IMG/VR virus record: IMGVR_UViG_3300027872_000007
Coordinates: 1-54,595 of that record
DNA length: 54,595 nt
Reading direction: 5' to 3' (one strand)
Source: a virus
Shown: piece after piece, positions 10,222 to 20,589 of the stretch
How positions within the stretch are numbered: the first letter of the stretch is position 1
Layout: every line of letters begins with the position of its first letter
Program-made: the position numbers and the translations under genes
Notes under the pieces: generated by a model
What the model was told of the DNA's origin: nothing
The model's database searches: none
Seen by the model: the letters and a program-made list of their open reading frames with translations, nothing else

Positions 10222-13200
10222 GGCAGATCAACTTGAGCGTCCGCAGTTTGTACAACACCGAGAATTACGCCAGACGCTGTGAACTCGCCCGTTGAGCGGA
10301 AAGGCTTGAATCCTTTTAGGCGAGCCTTGTATACGACATCGATGTTGGCGACGAATTGTATGGTGTTCGTTACCGATACGCCTGCGGCCTGCTCCCTGAT
10401 AAAGGTCACATGCACGTTATCATCGAGCGTCAAATCAACGGCGCCAGTAACGGCACCAATCGTACCCGAGGTCAACGTGAAAATGTTGGTAGTGCGATTC
10501 ACCGAGCTATACGGGAATTGCAGGAAATTGCCGGTGTCGTTCGGATCCAGTACATACAACACACCAACATCCGGCACATCTGCCGGCAACGGACTGATGG
10601 TGCGAGAATTGGCGCCAACCAATATGGTTGAGTCGGCTGCCTGGTTGTTACCGCCACCGATGACACCAACATCAAACTCATTTCTGAGAATAAGCGTGGA
10701 GCCCGAGCCCGTTGAGCGGAAAGCGGCAACTCGCCACAAATTCGCAATACCGGAGATAGTCATTGACTGTAGGTTCGGTGGGCTACGGGTTACGCCATTA
10801 TCGTCGATAACCGTAAACGCCCGAATATCTGCTGCTGCCACAAAGCCAGTATCGAGGAACCAGCCCTGAGCCAACGCCCAGTTGCCAGTAAACGGCCCCA
10901 TCGGATTACCCGGTTTGACTTCGCCATAACTGTCTTTTAGCTTGCGGAAGAACCGACCGATGGTGCCGGCATCGGCAGTGCCAGGGCCCTCGAATAAGAA
11001 AGTGGCTTCTTCAGCGCGAGTCAGATATTTGGAATACTGGTAGCCGTTCTGCACTGTTTGGGGGCTGCCGCCTCCGGTCAGGTTGTGCGAGACCGAAGCC
11101 GAGTAGGGCTGTGCGCCTTCACCATTGTTCAGGTCAGCACTGAAAAGAACGACTGAGGCATAGGTCTGTGTCGTTACGCCTGGATTCCACGTTGCACCCG
11201 AGCTGACGCCAGTAATGGTGTTGTCACCTGAGAAGGTGCCAGTCAGTACCTGGATGTAAATAATGTCCGTAACGGTGTCCGCAAACACCAGCCGTCCGGT
11301 CGCGCCAGTGACAGCCTGAGAAAGCGCCTCGCCTGGATTGAACGTGCCGGTAATGACTGCCTGCGGCGAACTATCGGCAGAAATGTCAACAACTTGCATG
11401 GCAATGTCGGCGCTGAAGCCAGCAACGACCTCACCAATAGAGACCGGCTCATTGACCGTGAAGGCTTTGCCGGAGACTTCGCCTGTGCAGACATCGCCAT
11501 CGGCAAGCTGGGTGCCGCCTTTCAGTACATATTCCAAGGTGCCGGTCGCCCCGGCATCGCCAGTCTGAGCTACCACATAACCAACTTTCAGTAAGTTACC
11601 CGCAAGCGCAGTAAACATTTCACCCTTGAGCAGGGTAGCTGCTGAACCGGCATCCCAGTCAATGATGAAGGCGCCGTTCGGGTTACGATCCGCCGCAGTA
11701 TCATCAGCCGTACCCAGCGCAACCGTGTTGACGCCTCCAACAGCCGCATTGAACTGCGTATGATCGTAAGTCGATGTCCAAAATTCGTGTGCGAATACCG
11801 TATAAGCTCCGTTGACAGACGGATCACCGCCCGGTAACAACTGCCCAAGGCCAGCCGTGGCGGGTGCGATAAAGCGCGTGTCTCTGCGTGTTTTCACCTT
11901 CACCAGCACGTCAATCTGACCTTCAAGCCAACTGGTTGCCACTTTTTCCTGATTCTGTTCGATGTAGAGCTGCGGCATGTGAAAAGGCTGCGCCGCGACA
12001 TACAGGAAGCCGGTATCCGTGACCTTATTCAAAACGCCGGTAGTCTGCGGGTTCGCCCAGACTTCCGCGCCCGAGGTATCCGTCCAACCGCCTTGACGCA
12101 TGAAGCGATACGAAAGATCAGGCGTGATCCAATCAAAGACCACCTGATAAGCCGAGCCCTTGCCAGTAGCATCCAAGGCTTCGTCGTCATCCAACTGGAT
12201 CAACTCATCGAAGGTGTCTTGAGAGAGCGTGTACACGCTGTTGGATTTTCTAACGATATTGAGTGAGTTGGCAGCCGCATAAATACCGCCCTGTGAAGCA
12301 TTGCCACCAACCGCATCAGCAAACTGCTCTTTGCGAATGCCGTCAGGCAGATTCAGTAGCGCCGCGGCAATCACGGCATTGGTGCCGTTAGCATCAGCGA
12401 TCTTCACGCCGTCCACGTTAATATCTTCAGTCGTAACCCACGTACCGGACTCGTCGGCCAGAATGAGCTGAGTGCCAGTGTCGGCTAATACTCGCCCGGT
12501 CGCGGCAGAAGTCACGCCAACAATTACGTCGCCAGGCGAGAACACCTTGCCTGCAACGAGGTTGTTGTAACCAATGACCTGATCGATTTCCAGACTAATA
12601 TCGTCAGTCCAGTCGCCGCCTCCACCCGAACTATCCGAGTCCACAATGATCAGGCTGCCGGTCGCTGTGACGCCCAACACTCGCTCGACCAGTCCACGCG
12701 CGCCCCCGGCTGTGGTTTCCTGCACGATCGCCTGTTCTGGAATTGCCACGGTGCCGGCATCGTAGTGAATGATTACACAGTCGTTTGTGTTGGCCGTACC
12801 GGGAACGGCAAGGGTGCCAGCGGTCTGCGTGGTGCCAAGTGCCGTATCGTTGTCCACACCGACACCATTCGCCAGCGCCACGCCTGCCTCGCCACCAGTA
12901 ATGCTAAGCGAGCTATTATTGGTAAACAGTGTGAATACGTCACCAAAAAGCGTACCACCGCCCAAGCCATCTTCATTGTATTCGATGGTCCGAACAGTGA
13001 TTGTGCCAGTCACTGCATCGGTGACGACATCCCCAATATGAATGCCCTGTACATCCGGAGTCTTGTCAACGACACCATCGAAGTTCACAAAGGACATGAC
13101 CTCAAAGGTCTCGTTGTCCTGAAACAGCCCGACTACATTGGTCAGTGTCAGGGTGCCGCTTGCGGTCGCACCAGTGACGGCAATAATTTTGCCGATCGCG

Positions 13201-13334
13201 CCAGAAGTATTGCCGCGGACGTATTCACCAACGGCTGCCTGTCGGCCAGTGCCTATGTCGTAGCTCAGCACACCGTCGATGTGGCTCAATATTTTGGCAG
13301 CGTAATTAAAGTCCCAGTCATCTGCGATGGCCAT
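10218..13334 (-). CDS. Large beta-rich tail protein with GAT-repeats, 1038 aa
   Basis: The middle and second half contain repeated short beta modules of the type GATGxL...G.F..GE (for example VTGATASGTLTL, SAATGRVLADTG, GDAGATGTLEYV, VTGATGRLVFAD), as in phage fibre/appendage proteins where each copy adds a beta-hairpin. Asp/Gly/Thr-rich and poor in Cys. The last ~40 residues (RLKGFKPFRSTGEFTASG, ending VDLP) are closely related to the end of the neighbouring 850-residue protein, so the two share a C-terminal module. Likely a tail fibre, appendage or baseplate-like protein; no known catalytic motif. Confidence 0.8.
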   Translation of the reverse strand: MAIADDWDFNYAAKILSHIDGVLSYDIGTGRQAAVGEYVRGNTSGAIGKIIAVTGATASGTLTLTNVVGLFQDNETFEVMSFVNFDGVVDKTPDVQGIHIGDVVTDAVTGTITVRTIEYNEDGLGGGTLFGDVFTLFTNNSSLSITGGEAGVALANGVGVDNDTALGTTQTAGTLAVPGTANTNDCVIIHYDAGTVAIPEQAIVQETTAGGARGLVERVLGVTATGSLIIVDSDSSGGGGDWTDDISLEIDQVIGYNNLVAGKVFSPGDVIVGVTSAATGRVLADTGTQLILADESGTWVTTEDINVDGVKIADANGTNAVIAAALLNLPDGIRKEQFADAVGGNASQGGIYAAANSLNIVRKSNSVYTLSQDTFDELIQLDDDEALDATGKGSAYQVVFDWITPDLSYRFMRQGGWTDTSGAEVWANPQTTGVLNKVTDTGFLYVAAQPFHMPQLYIEQNQEKVATSWLEGQIDVLVKVKTRRDTRFIAPATAGLGQLLPGGDPSVNGAYTVFAHEFWTSTYDHTQFNAAVGGVNTVALGTADDTAADRNPNGAFIIDWDAGSAATLLKGEMFTALAGNLLKVGYVVAQTGDAGATGTLEYVLKGGTQLADGDVCTGEVSGKAFTVNEPVSIGEVVAGFSADIAMQVVDISADSSPQAVITGTFNPGEALSQAVTGATGRLVFADTVTDIIYIQVLTGTFSGDNTITGVSSGATWNPGVTTQTYASVVLFSADLNNGEGAQPYSASVSHNLTGGGSPQTVQNGYQYSKYLTRAEEATFLFEGPGTADAGTIGRFFRKLKDSYGEVKPGNPMGPFTGNWALAQGWFLDTGFVAAADIRAFTVIDDNGVTRSPPNLQSMTISGIANLWRVAAFRSTGSGSTLILRNEFDVGVIGGGNNQAADSTILVGANSRTISPLPADVPDVGVLYVLDPNDTGNFLQFPYSSVNRTTNIFTLTSGTIGAVTGAVDLTLDDNVHVTFIREQAAGVSVTNTIQFVANIDVVYKARLKGFKPFRSTGEFTASGVILGVVQTADAQVDLP

Positions 13335-13345
13335 CGTTCTATCCC

Positions 13346-15898
13346 CTATGGTAAATCCACAATTTTATTCGGCTCGAATCTCACGCCAACCGTCAATCCA
13401 GCGGATGTTATCACGCCAGGCGTTCGGAAGAACTTAAAACCCTTTAGCCGCACTCTTGTCTCTACGTTGGTATCACTGACAAAATTGAAAGTTGCATCGG
13501 TGAATGTACCAGCCGCGTCAGTCGTTCCTTGCGTAATCAGCGTTCCAGCCGGATCGTTTTGAATCCGAACTCTTGCCCCCTGCACAGCATTGCCATCTGG
13601 ATCGTTCACCTGCACTGTCAACGTCACGGTGTTGTTGACAATGGTCGCGCCATTCAAGGTAGACACCGATGGGGTGTCGCCACCTTGCAGCACATTGATG
13701 ATTGCAATCGCACCAGTACGCAGCTCGAAGATCGCATCGGTGCCCCCAACCGCAGTCCACACTATCGGAACGGCATTATCCCCCGTGGCAAAGTTGCCAG
13801 CGTGAGTTGGGGCTGACGTGTCTGTACCTACATTAACGATATTCACAGCCGTTCCAGCCGTGTACTCAATGGTCAGCACGTACTTGGTCGTGTTCACCAA
13901 TAAGAACTCGTCCCGGAACTCGAAGTCCGTCATCGTCAACACACCGTCGAGCGTACTCACGTCAAGCGTCTCGGACGTAGCCAGAGCCACACCTGTCGGT
14001 TCACTGTCAGTACCAAACGTGCCTGTGTGGGCATACAGTTTGGCTACCGCCGTGCCGGTCGGTGATGCTGTCTTGCTGAGCATGAACTGGGCACGAGATA
14101 GCGTGTTGCCATCGCCGGTCACACTTTGGGCATAGCCGTGATTCACATCATTCAGAGGGCTGGTCGCGCTCTGGTTCGCAATACCGTAGCTGTCAGTGAC
14201 GGTTGCAACGCCAGAATTGAGAACATCAAAGGTGTTGCCAGCAAAGGTGATGTTGCGAAAGTTGTAAGTGATCTTGCCGGTGAGTGTTGGTCGTAACTGG
14301 ATGCCATTGATACAGTTCTGCACAGCAACGTCACGGAAGCTGTCAGTGGCTGGATCAGCATCACCAAGGTCGATCGCAGCATTCTCCGCTGCTGCCAAGC
14401 CTGCGATCACGTTACACTTGCGAAACAACGCTCCATTTCTAATCCTGATGATCTCGAAGTTAGTTATGGTGCAGGAGATCATGTCAGCGTTGGCCTGCTC
14501 CAGATTGATTCGTCCACCCGTATCTACTCGAACGAATGTGCCAGCGGCTGTTAATGTTCCTCCAGCACTAACAGTATCCACTCGAATACGAATGAAGTAG
14601 TAAGCAAGCGAGCCGTTGACAGTCGTGGTCGCCCAATCAGAAGGTATTTCCCATCGCGGTTTCTTAACACCTGTACTCTGGAAGTCCAGTCCGGCATCCG
14701 TAAGCTGCGACAAAACCACCCACGAGCTGCCGTTCCAATACTCATATACGACAGTGAACGTACCATTATTCGCTTGCGCCACATTATATTCAGCGTTACT
14801 GAACGGGAAGTCATGCCCAATGTAATTCGCATCATTCACCGTTGCAGGTGACTCTAACATTACAGTAGCGTTTGGGCTGCCTGATACCGCATGTAACGTC
14901 TCGTTTGTAAACACACCCCCATTGTCTAATTGGTTATTACGAAATGTATCTACCGCCAATGCTGCTGGACCCAACAAGGTACATCCATAGAAAGCCACCG
15001 CAATATCGGCATCCGTCGCAACCACATTGAACGGCACCAACCCAGCCGATAAAAATGAATTACCAGACACACCTACTGCGGTGATGCCACTGCCAACCAA
15101 CGTACCGAAGGTGGCTGCATTCGTGCCTGTGCCACCAATAAACGATAGGACGTGGAAACTGGTCGCAAACGCTCCATCTTGAAACACCCAGACCTTATTG
15201 CTGTCCTCGAAGGTGCTGTTGGTAGCTGCGGTGACATCACCAATGACTATGCCGCCAAGAATATAAAACACACCGTTGATGTCAACAAACGTGCCACGAC
15301 CGGCAGTTGCATCAGCCGCTGCAATCTCAAGCGCGCCACGCGGAGTGGCAGCACCACCAGTCACCGTGATGCCAGACAAGATCTTTAGTTCATCAAGGAA
15401 AAAAGTATCACGAGATGATGCCGTCTGATGGTCAGCTAAGAGTGCAAATGCCCTGGCATTTGCCATCAGATTACCAGCACTATTGAACTGATGGTTAGGG
15501 GATAGCGGGTCAGCACAGAAGCAAAAGAATCCGTTAAATACATTGCGTGTCGTGTTGTTATCACCAACATTGATTTCTTGGTACAAAGTGGCAGCACCAT
15601 TAACCGTAGACCATCGGATACGCCAGCCCTGCCCGGCACTTGATACGTTATCGAGTGATCTCCCCCAAATCAAAATATGCTTGCCTTCAATGTCAAGGAC
15701 GCCCCCGAAGTCGTCACCAACACCACCAAGGTCAGCAGCCGTGACACGCGCTCGCCATGAGTTCGTACCCTGTGCCTTGATGTCAGGATCAAGTGCGCTT
15801 GGGTTATTCACCCCAGTACCAACATTGAAGCGTGACGCATCCAACGCATCACACGTATTGATGATCGTCTGATCGTTAGCGGCGACGGAAATTGCCAT
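13346..15898 (-). CDS. Large tail appendage protein, 850 aa
   Basis: Beta-rich, Asn/Thr/Gly/Asp-rich. Around residues 370-450 it has an FTVVYEYWNGSSWVVLS module with IPSDWATTTVNG, also present in the 372-residue gene at 25259-26377. Near 770-800 there is an Ig/carboxypeptidase-regulatory-like stretch (VQGARVRIQNDPAGT, TTDAAGTF). The final residues (RLKGFKFFRTPGVITSAG to VDLP) match the end of the 1038-residue neighbour. The start codon overlaps the preceding stop by one base (TAATG). Probably a tail fibre or receptor-binding appendage; receptor unknown. Confidence 0.8.
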   Translation of the reverse strand: MAISVAANDQTIINTCDALDASRFNVGTGVNNPSALDPDIKAQGTNSWRARVTAADLGGVGDDFGGVLDIEGKHILIWGRSLDNVSSAGQGWRIRWSTVNGAATLYQEINVGDNNTTRNVFNGFFCFCADPLSPNHQFNSAGNLMANARAFALLADHQTASSRDTFFLDELKILSGITVTGGAATPRGALEIAAADATAGRGTFVDINGVFYILGGIVIGDVTAATNSTFEDSNKVWVFQDGAFATSFHVLSFIGGTGTNAATFGTLVGSGITAVGVSGNSFLSAGLVPFNVVATDADIAVAFYGCTLLGPAALAVDTFRNNQLDNGGVFTNETLHAVSGSPNATVMLESPATVNDANYIGHDFPFSNAEYNVAQANNGTFTVVYEYWNGSSWVVLSQLTDAGLDFQSTGVKKPRWEIPSDWATTTVNGSLAYYFIRIRVDTVSAGGTLTAAGTFVRVDTGGRINLEQANADMISCTITNFEIIRIRNGALFRKCNVIAGLAAAENAAIDLGDADPATDSFRDVAVQNCINGIQLRPTLTGKITYNFRNITFAGNTFDVLNSGVATVTDSYGIANQSATSPLNDVNHGYAQSVTGDGNTLSRAQFMLSKTASPTGTAVAKLYAHTGTFGTDSEPTGVALATSETLDVSTLDGVLTMTDFEFRDEFLLVNTTKYVLTIEYTAGTAVNIVNVGTDTSAPTHAGNFATGDNAVPIVWTAVGGTDAIFELRTGAIAIINVLQGGDTPSVSTLNGATIVNNTVTLTVQVNDPDGNAVQGARVRIQNDPAGTLITQGTTDAAGTFTDATFNFVSDTNVETRVRLKGFKFFRTPGVITSAGLTVGVRFEPNKIVDLP

Positions 15899-16188
15899 TA
15901 CTTACCTTGTGGAGTTGGCAGGCTAGACTTGATGACTTCCTCGCTCGGTCCACCCGTATCCTCGATTTTGTATATCGGTCCCACACCCTCATCGTCCTCT
16001 GGCCAGGTCACATAACAGATAGCTTCGGGCTGCTTCACCACCTGCCGAGATCCAAACAAGCGTATAGCTTCTACAGCATTGAAGGCCACACAAGTCTCCG
16101 TTGTCGTCTTGGGCTTTTTCACATCGGGATTCCCAGTGTACAGCGTAACCCTCCAAAGCCGCTTCAGTTCTCGTCCTCGATAAAACAT
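15898..16188 (-). CDS. Hypothetical small tail-module protein, 96 aa
   Basis: Starts MFYRGRELKRLWRV and shows a compact mixed alpha/beta composition with FNAVEAIRLFG and ICYVTWPEDDEG. Sits between two tail genes with 1- to 9-base junctions, so it is co-translated with them. I do not recognise the family. A small tail-assembly helper is possible from context only. Confidence 0.7.
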   Translation of the reverse strand: MFYRGRELKRLWRVTLYTGNPDVKKPKTTTETCVAFNAVEAIRLFGSRQVVKQPEAICYVTWPEDDEGVGPIYKIEDTGGPSEEVIKSSLPTPQGK

Positions 16189-16197
16189 TTTCTTCTC

Positions 16198-16731
16198 CTA
16201 CGAATAAGGTAATGCCAGTCGATCGTTCCAGATATTGTCGAAGGCACTGTCGCCATTGGCCCATTCAATATCGACATCATCTTCACCTGGCGTGATGAAC
16301 GTAATTCTCTGGATCCGCCAAAGTGCATCAGCATCCACAGTGCCAGGAACGGCTTCTCCAAAGTAATAAATGGTAGACGTTGTTGTGTCGTCAACCCGTT
16401 GTGCGAAAGTGGCCACAGCATCAGCCTCCAAAACAGTAATTCGTGATTCATGGTTGACAATAACAGCCGTGTTCGCGGCCACTGCCGCCACGCTCGCCTT
16501 GCCATCAAGGGCAACTTGCAATCCAGAAATAGAAGATACTGGGTGTGTATCCGCGGCGTCTCGGCCAGCAAGATCATTATGCTCCCCAGCAAATTCGGAT
16601 GCAGCCTGTGTCGCTGCCTGTATGTCGCCCTCGACAGATCGGAACCATCGTTGCAAGTCATCAACGAGGGCTCGCATTTTGTACTGATCGTACTGCCTCT
16701 CGAACTGAGGAAGATTCGGTCTACCGGCCAT
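16198..16731 (-). CDS. Short tail fibre-like protein, 177 aa
   Basis: I chose ATG 16731 (MAGRPNLPQFERQYDQYK) since it overlaps the upstream stop by one base and has GGAGG 9 bases upstream. The N-terminal half is helical/coiled-coil. Residues ~52-80 hold the fibre motif HNDLAGRDAADTHP followed by ISGLQVALDGKA, widely seen in tail fibre proteins as a turn between helix and beta stem. The C-terminal part is Asp/Trp-containing beta text. Probably a trimeric fibre or fibre-connector protein. Confidence 0.75.
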   Translation of the reverse strand: MAGRPNLPQFERQYDQYKMRALVDDLQRWFRSVEGDIQAATQAASEFAGEHNDLAGRDAADTHPVSSISGLQVALDGKASVAAVAANTAVIVNHESRITVLEADAVATFAQRVDDTTTSTIYYFGEAVPGTVDADALWRIQRITFITPGEDDVDIEWANGDSAFDNIWNDRLALPYS

Positions 16732-19361
16732 TAGCCGCCCCTCCTGCCATGAGGTTTCACCTCGGCTCGCCAGGTGCCCATTCTCCAATTGTCTCCAATG
16801 GCATTTGATTCAATTCGCAAGGCAACCTGCCGAGCCTTCATGCGAACACCTTTTCGTGCGGTGGTCGGCAAAATAGTAAATGGTCCCTTAATTTTCTGCG
16901 TTGCTGACTGCGGATACTCTCTGCCCTTGAGCGTAAAGTCGATGCTACCGACAAGTGTCTTAAAGTCCGGGATCATCGCGCCAATGTGCATGAGGTGATT
17001 CCCGGAATCTTCAATCTCAGCGTCCCAGGTCTCGATAAACGATGTCATCGCCTGAAGGACATCGTTCTCATCAGTGTCGTCCACACCAGTCTCGTGCTGG
17101 AAAATTAGACCGCCAAATGTCGCGTAAGGCTTCTTCAAGAACTGCGAACTGTCGTGAAACGCTGTGCGAGTCAACGTCCCAAAATCCCAAACCATGTCTT
17201 TGTAATCGAGCTTGACGTAGCGATCGTTGGTCTCTGACAGCGCACTTGGATAGAACCACCAGATCTCAGTGAATAGTTTGTTCACCGCACAGTAGACCTT
17301 CTGCCCCTGGGCGGAATTGATGTCGTCGAATACGTGATTGCGAACATCGCAGTCCATGACCCTGAGTACTCCATCGTATCTCAGGAAATCGTCGGTGCCC
17401 ATGAAGTACATGATGCCATTGACATCGACGCCACCGTTTGCGCCAGCAATCGTGACACTCTGCCCCTGATGTCGCAGGCCAAAGACAAGACTCCCTCCAA
17501 TAAATTGGAGGGCATGCAGAGACTCGTCAGTGTTTACAAGAATGTCGCCACGCGACTCGACCGCGGTAATGATTTCCGAGCCCACATCAAGGCGAATATC
17601 GCCGGCCAGGTTCGTGCTGGTCGGGATCCAGTCATTGAAGTTTTCCTGGTCTGACCAACGAATCAGAAGTTTATCTGCATCTCCAGGTGACGCCGCTGAG
17701 CCGAGGCCGGCACCAAAGGCAATCACATGACGTGACTCCGGAGAAATGAGCATGCGCTGGATAGACGCTGGCGCATTCACCACCAGTTGTGCGCGAGAGG
17801 TAGGTCCAGCGGTACGGTCCCAATGATACAGCGCACCACCGTTTGGCGAAGCAAGTAGATCCTCACCGAAGTTATCGAGCGACCAGGTTCGCAATGTCCT
17901 CAAGATGCCGCCGATTGGATCTCCCACGCCGTAGAAACCATTTCCATAGCCACCAGTCCCGTAGCCTTGCACCGTCACGTTGCCAGATGCGCCAATATCG
18001 ATGTCGTATTCAAACTGCACTGTGCCGCCGCCAGATGCCGACGAGGTTGCCGGCGTCAGGTTTCTGATGACGTAATTATCGGCATCGGTCACCGAGATGA
18101 TCTGAAATTCTCCATCGATGGTGATGCCGCCAACCGCGGTGGCGCCACTGAAACGAACGAAGTTACCGGCCTGCCCACCGTGAGCTGTGTCGGTGACCTG
18201 GACATACGTGGGATCGCCACTTGCGTTTGGATCGAACGCGCCCGTTACGCTCGTAGTAAACGGATCCGTCAGGCTACCTTGCTCCCTGATTGGCGTGATG
18301 TCGTACAAGGTGCTGTTGTTGACCAAGTACAACTTCAAGTCCGTGCCGATCGCCGCCCAGCTCTGCTGATCAATGCTCGTCCAGTCGATCAGTGCCCTGG
18401 AAAAGCCAAGAAATTCCGTTTGCTCAAGATTGTTCGCCGGCAAGATCACCAGGCCGTCTGGAAAAGGCGTGATCGAACTGATGCCGAAAGCTGCACCTGG
18501 CGTTATCAAAAGGGCTATCGTGCTGGATTGGTCTCCATTGCAGGCTGTCGCCTGAAACGGTCGCACATCCACGTTCAGGGTATTGGCGTCTTCCGGCAGG
18601 GATTCAGTGATAATGACCTGCGTTGCTGCGACGACCGCGCCGGCCAGAAATCGAATGACAATGCCTTGAGTGTTCGATTGGATGAACGAATCCACCGCAT
18701 AGACAAACACATTCGGCGTACCAGTCTGTACGTTATCGATGAGCGGATCTCGTAACGTCAATGTCGTCGCGCCGGCTGAGTGATTTGCCGCGAGCGCCGT
18801 GACCTGCGGTCCTGAGTCCGTCAGTATCCTCACCTTGCTGCCGACCCGTAAGTAAGTGTTCAACGTAGCGGAGATCTGAATACTGATAGATCCAGTGGTG
18901 CCGCCGCCGATTACGTTCGCCCCGCCAGCAAACTCCTCTGGGTACTCAATAATGAACGCATCGCCGGCAGACGCCGTGATGTTGGCGCTCAAGTCAAAAA
19001 CGAACACACCGGCCAAGGCGCCGGCATCGTTCACTGTGCGTCCGCCTAATCCTCCTACCAGAGAATCATCGAACAGCCAAACAGGATCGGCATCCAAACA
19101 GGTGACAGCCGTTGCCAGGTTAATCGTCGTCGCAGACACAATGTAAGTGCCGCTGGCAATCACATCCTGGCTGAGTTCTTCGTCAATGCCGACGATGGTC
19201 TGGCCCAGAGAACTGATTATCCAGCCACCGAGTTTCTCCGCAAGCAACTGACGGAACCGAATTTTGTCGCCATCCTTGTACCGGCCCTTTGCACCGCGGT
19301 CGGTTTCCTCGGTCATAAGACCAGGGAAGTTTGGCAATTCAACTGGTGTCAGCCTGCTCAT
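16731..19361 (-). CDS. Head-tail/tail structural protein (RFR..EKLGGW family), 876 aa
   Basis: The N-terminal hallmark DGDKIRFRQLLAEKLGGW near residues 31-50 and the C-terminal stretch VRMKARQVALRIESN ... NWRMGTWRAEV define a family found just after portal/adaptor genes in podovirus-like phages, often named stabilisation or tail hub proteins. The body is beta-rich with repeated W-containing blades (AWAAIGTDLKLYL, LYHWDRTAGP, VWDFGTLTRTAF), consistent with a propeller. Start overlaps the previous stop by one base. Family and order in the operon support a virion role; the precise subunit is not certain. Confidence 0.8.
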   Translation of the reverse strand: MSRLTPVELPNFPGLMTEETDRGAKGRYKDGDKIRFRQLLAEKLGGWIISSLGQTIVGIDEELSQDVIASGTYIVSATTINLATAVTCLDADPVWLFDDSLVGGLGGRTVNDAGALAGVFVFDLSANITASAGDAFIIEYPEEFAGGANVIGGGTTGSISIQISATLNTYLRVGSKVRILTDSGPQVTALAANHSAGATTLTLRDPLIDNVQTGTPNVFVYAVDSFIQSNTQGIVIRFLAGAVVAATQVIITESLPEDANTLNVDVRPFQATACNGDQSSTIALLITPGAAFGISSITPFPDGLVILPANNLEQTEFLGFSRALIDWTSIDQQSWAAIGTDLKLYLVNNSTLYDITPIREQGSLTDPFTTSVTGAFDPNASGDPTYVQVTDTAHGGQAGNFVRFSGATAVGGITIDGEFQIISVTDADNYVIRNLTPATSSASGGGTVQFEYDIDIGASGNVTVQGYGTGGYGNGFYGVGDPIGGILRTLRTWSLDNFGEDLLASPNGGALYHWDRTAGPTSRAQLVVNAPASIQRMLISPESRHVIAFGAGLGSAASPGDADKLLIRWSDQENFNDWIPTSTNLAGDIRLDVGSEIITAVESRGDILVNTDESLHALQFIGGSLVFGLRHQGQSVTIAGANGGVDVNGIMYFMGTDDFLRYDGVLRVMDCDVRNHVFDDINSAQGQKVYCAVNKLFTEIWWFYPSALSETNDRYVKLDYKDMVWDFGTLTRTAFHDSSQFLKKPYATFGGLIFQHETGVDDTDENDVLQAMTSFIETWDAEIEDSGNHLMHIGAMIPDFKTLVGSIDFTLKGREYPQSATQKIKGPFTILPTTARKGVRMKARQVALRIESNAIGDNWRMGTWRAEVKPHGRRGG

Positions 19362-20560
19362 TACGCAATCTTCTGCAACGCCAGGTACGAGCCATCAAAG
19401 ACTGTCAGGTTGTTCGCGTTACTGGTGTTCTGTGCCCACTGCAAGGACAATGTACCTCCATCGGACACCACTAAAGTACCATCCAGCAAATTCCATTGAG
19501 CCACCGCGATGTCTATAGAGGCTTCGGTCACGGTGAGATTGACATCCCGCAATGCTCTGGTGTTTGCGCCACTTGCCGTCTCCATGCTTGTAAGCTGAGA
19601 CCGGGTAACCGTTCCGGTATAATTGATTCGCCATTTGATGCCCATAGCACCAGTGACCAGTCCCTTAAAAACCATGAGCATGGTCAGCTTGTAGGTGCCT
19701 GCTACGATACCAGTGAGAACTAAATCGTCGTCATCGTTCAGCGTCACATCGGTATTGGTCGTCTGGTTTACCGTTTTTTCAGCCCCAAAAGAAAAACCGC
19801 CTGCCGCGATCGCGCCTAAAGTAGCCGGAGTGACGGCCCGTACCGCATCGACACCAGCATCGACCTCAGCTTGAGTCGCAAGCTCGATAACTCCGGCGAG
19901 ACTTTCTGTCGCTGCTCGACCGGCGAGCTTCAGCGGCGTGATGGCGCGAACATCATCGGTTCCAATATCGGTCTCAGCCTGGGTAGCGATTTCGAGCGCA
20001 CCCTTCTGCGTCTCCGTGGCTTGCAACAACGATGTCGCGTTCGCCAGTTTGAATGGCGTCACGATTCTCGTGTCATCCGAGCCAGCATCGACCTCGACCT
20101 GAGTCGCGAGTTCAGCGATACCCGATTGTATTTCCGTTGCCTGCAATGCCGTCGAACCAATAATGAAGGTCTCATCGGCGTTCGGATCGACGTAGACCAT
20201 GACCACCGAACCACCTGGGATAACGACTCCGGTTCCTGCTGCGGTCTTGACTGTCACATCGAAAGCAGGAGAGGTCTCGTTCGTGACCATGTAAAGTTTC
20301 GACGTGCTGGGCACAGTGACATTCCTAGCAACGCCAGGATTGCCAATGACCGCGAGCATCGCGTTTCGGGCCTGATCGGTAGCGCCGTTTGCTGTCGTTA
20401 GAACAACATCTGCGACCGTCACATCAACGGCAATTCGGCCAGCGATAGCGGTCTCGACCAACTGGATCAGGCTCGCGTTATTGATCCCGCCCCAGACGTT
20501 TTGATTGCCGCCAGTTTCTTGCAGTACGAGCCGCAGAATTGAAGTAAATGTGTCAGCCAT
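19361..20560 (-). CDS. Tail fibre protein with three ~40-residue repeats
   Basis: 399 residues. Residues ~138-248 carry three tandem copies of the phage fibre repeat (core ELATQxExDxGxDDxRxVTP, as in Phage_fiber_2), spaced 40 residues apart. The third copy has GVDAVRAVTP. Repeats like these form a trimeric beta shaft. The N-terminal ~135 residues are probably the virion-binding part; the last ~140 form a beta-rich tip (SLQWAQNTSNANNLTVFDG). No chaperone domain is visible. A likely receptor-binding or side fibre. Confidence 0.85.
   Translation of the reverse strand: MADTFTSILRLVLQETGGNQNVWGGINNASLIQLVETAIAGRIAVDVTVADVVLTTANGATDQARNAMLAVIGNPGVARNVTVPSTSKLYMVTNETSPAFDVTVKTAAGTGVVIPGGSVVMVYVDPNADETFIIGSTALQATEIQSGIAELATQVEVDAGSDDTRIVTPFKLANATSLLQATETQKGALEIATQAETDIGTDDVRAITPLKLAGRAATESLAGVIELATQAEVDAGVDAVRAVTPATLGAIAAGGFSFGAEKTVNQTTNTDVTLNDDDDLVLTGIVAGTYKLTMLMVFKGLVTGAMGIKWRINYTGTVTRSQLTSMETASGANTRALRDVNLTVTEASIDIAVAQWNLLDGTLVVSDGGTLSLQWAQNTSNANNLTVFDGSYLALQKIA
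19817..20149 (-). repeat. Three 120-bp tail-fibre coding repeats
   Basis: In-frame tandem repeats inside the fibre gene, encoding residues ~138-172, 178-212 and 218-248. Copies are diverged at DNA level (for example ELATQVEVDAG, EIATQAETDIG, ELATQAEVDAG), so they are old rather than a recent expansion. Such arrays can change length by recombination. Confidence 0.8.
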
Positions 20561-20589
20561 TGGTCTACATCCTCAAAAGTGCGTAAGTA

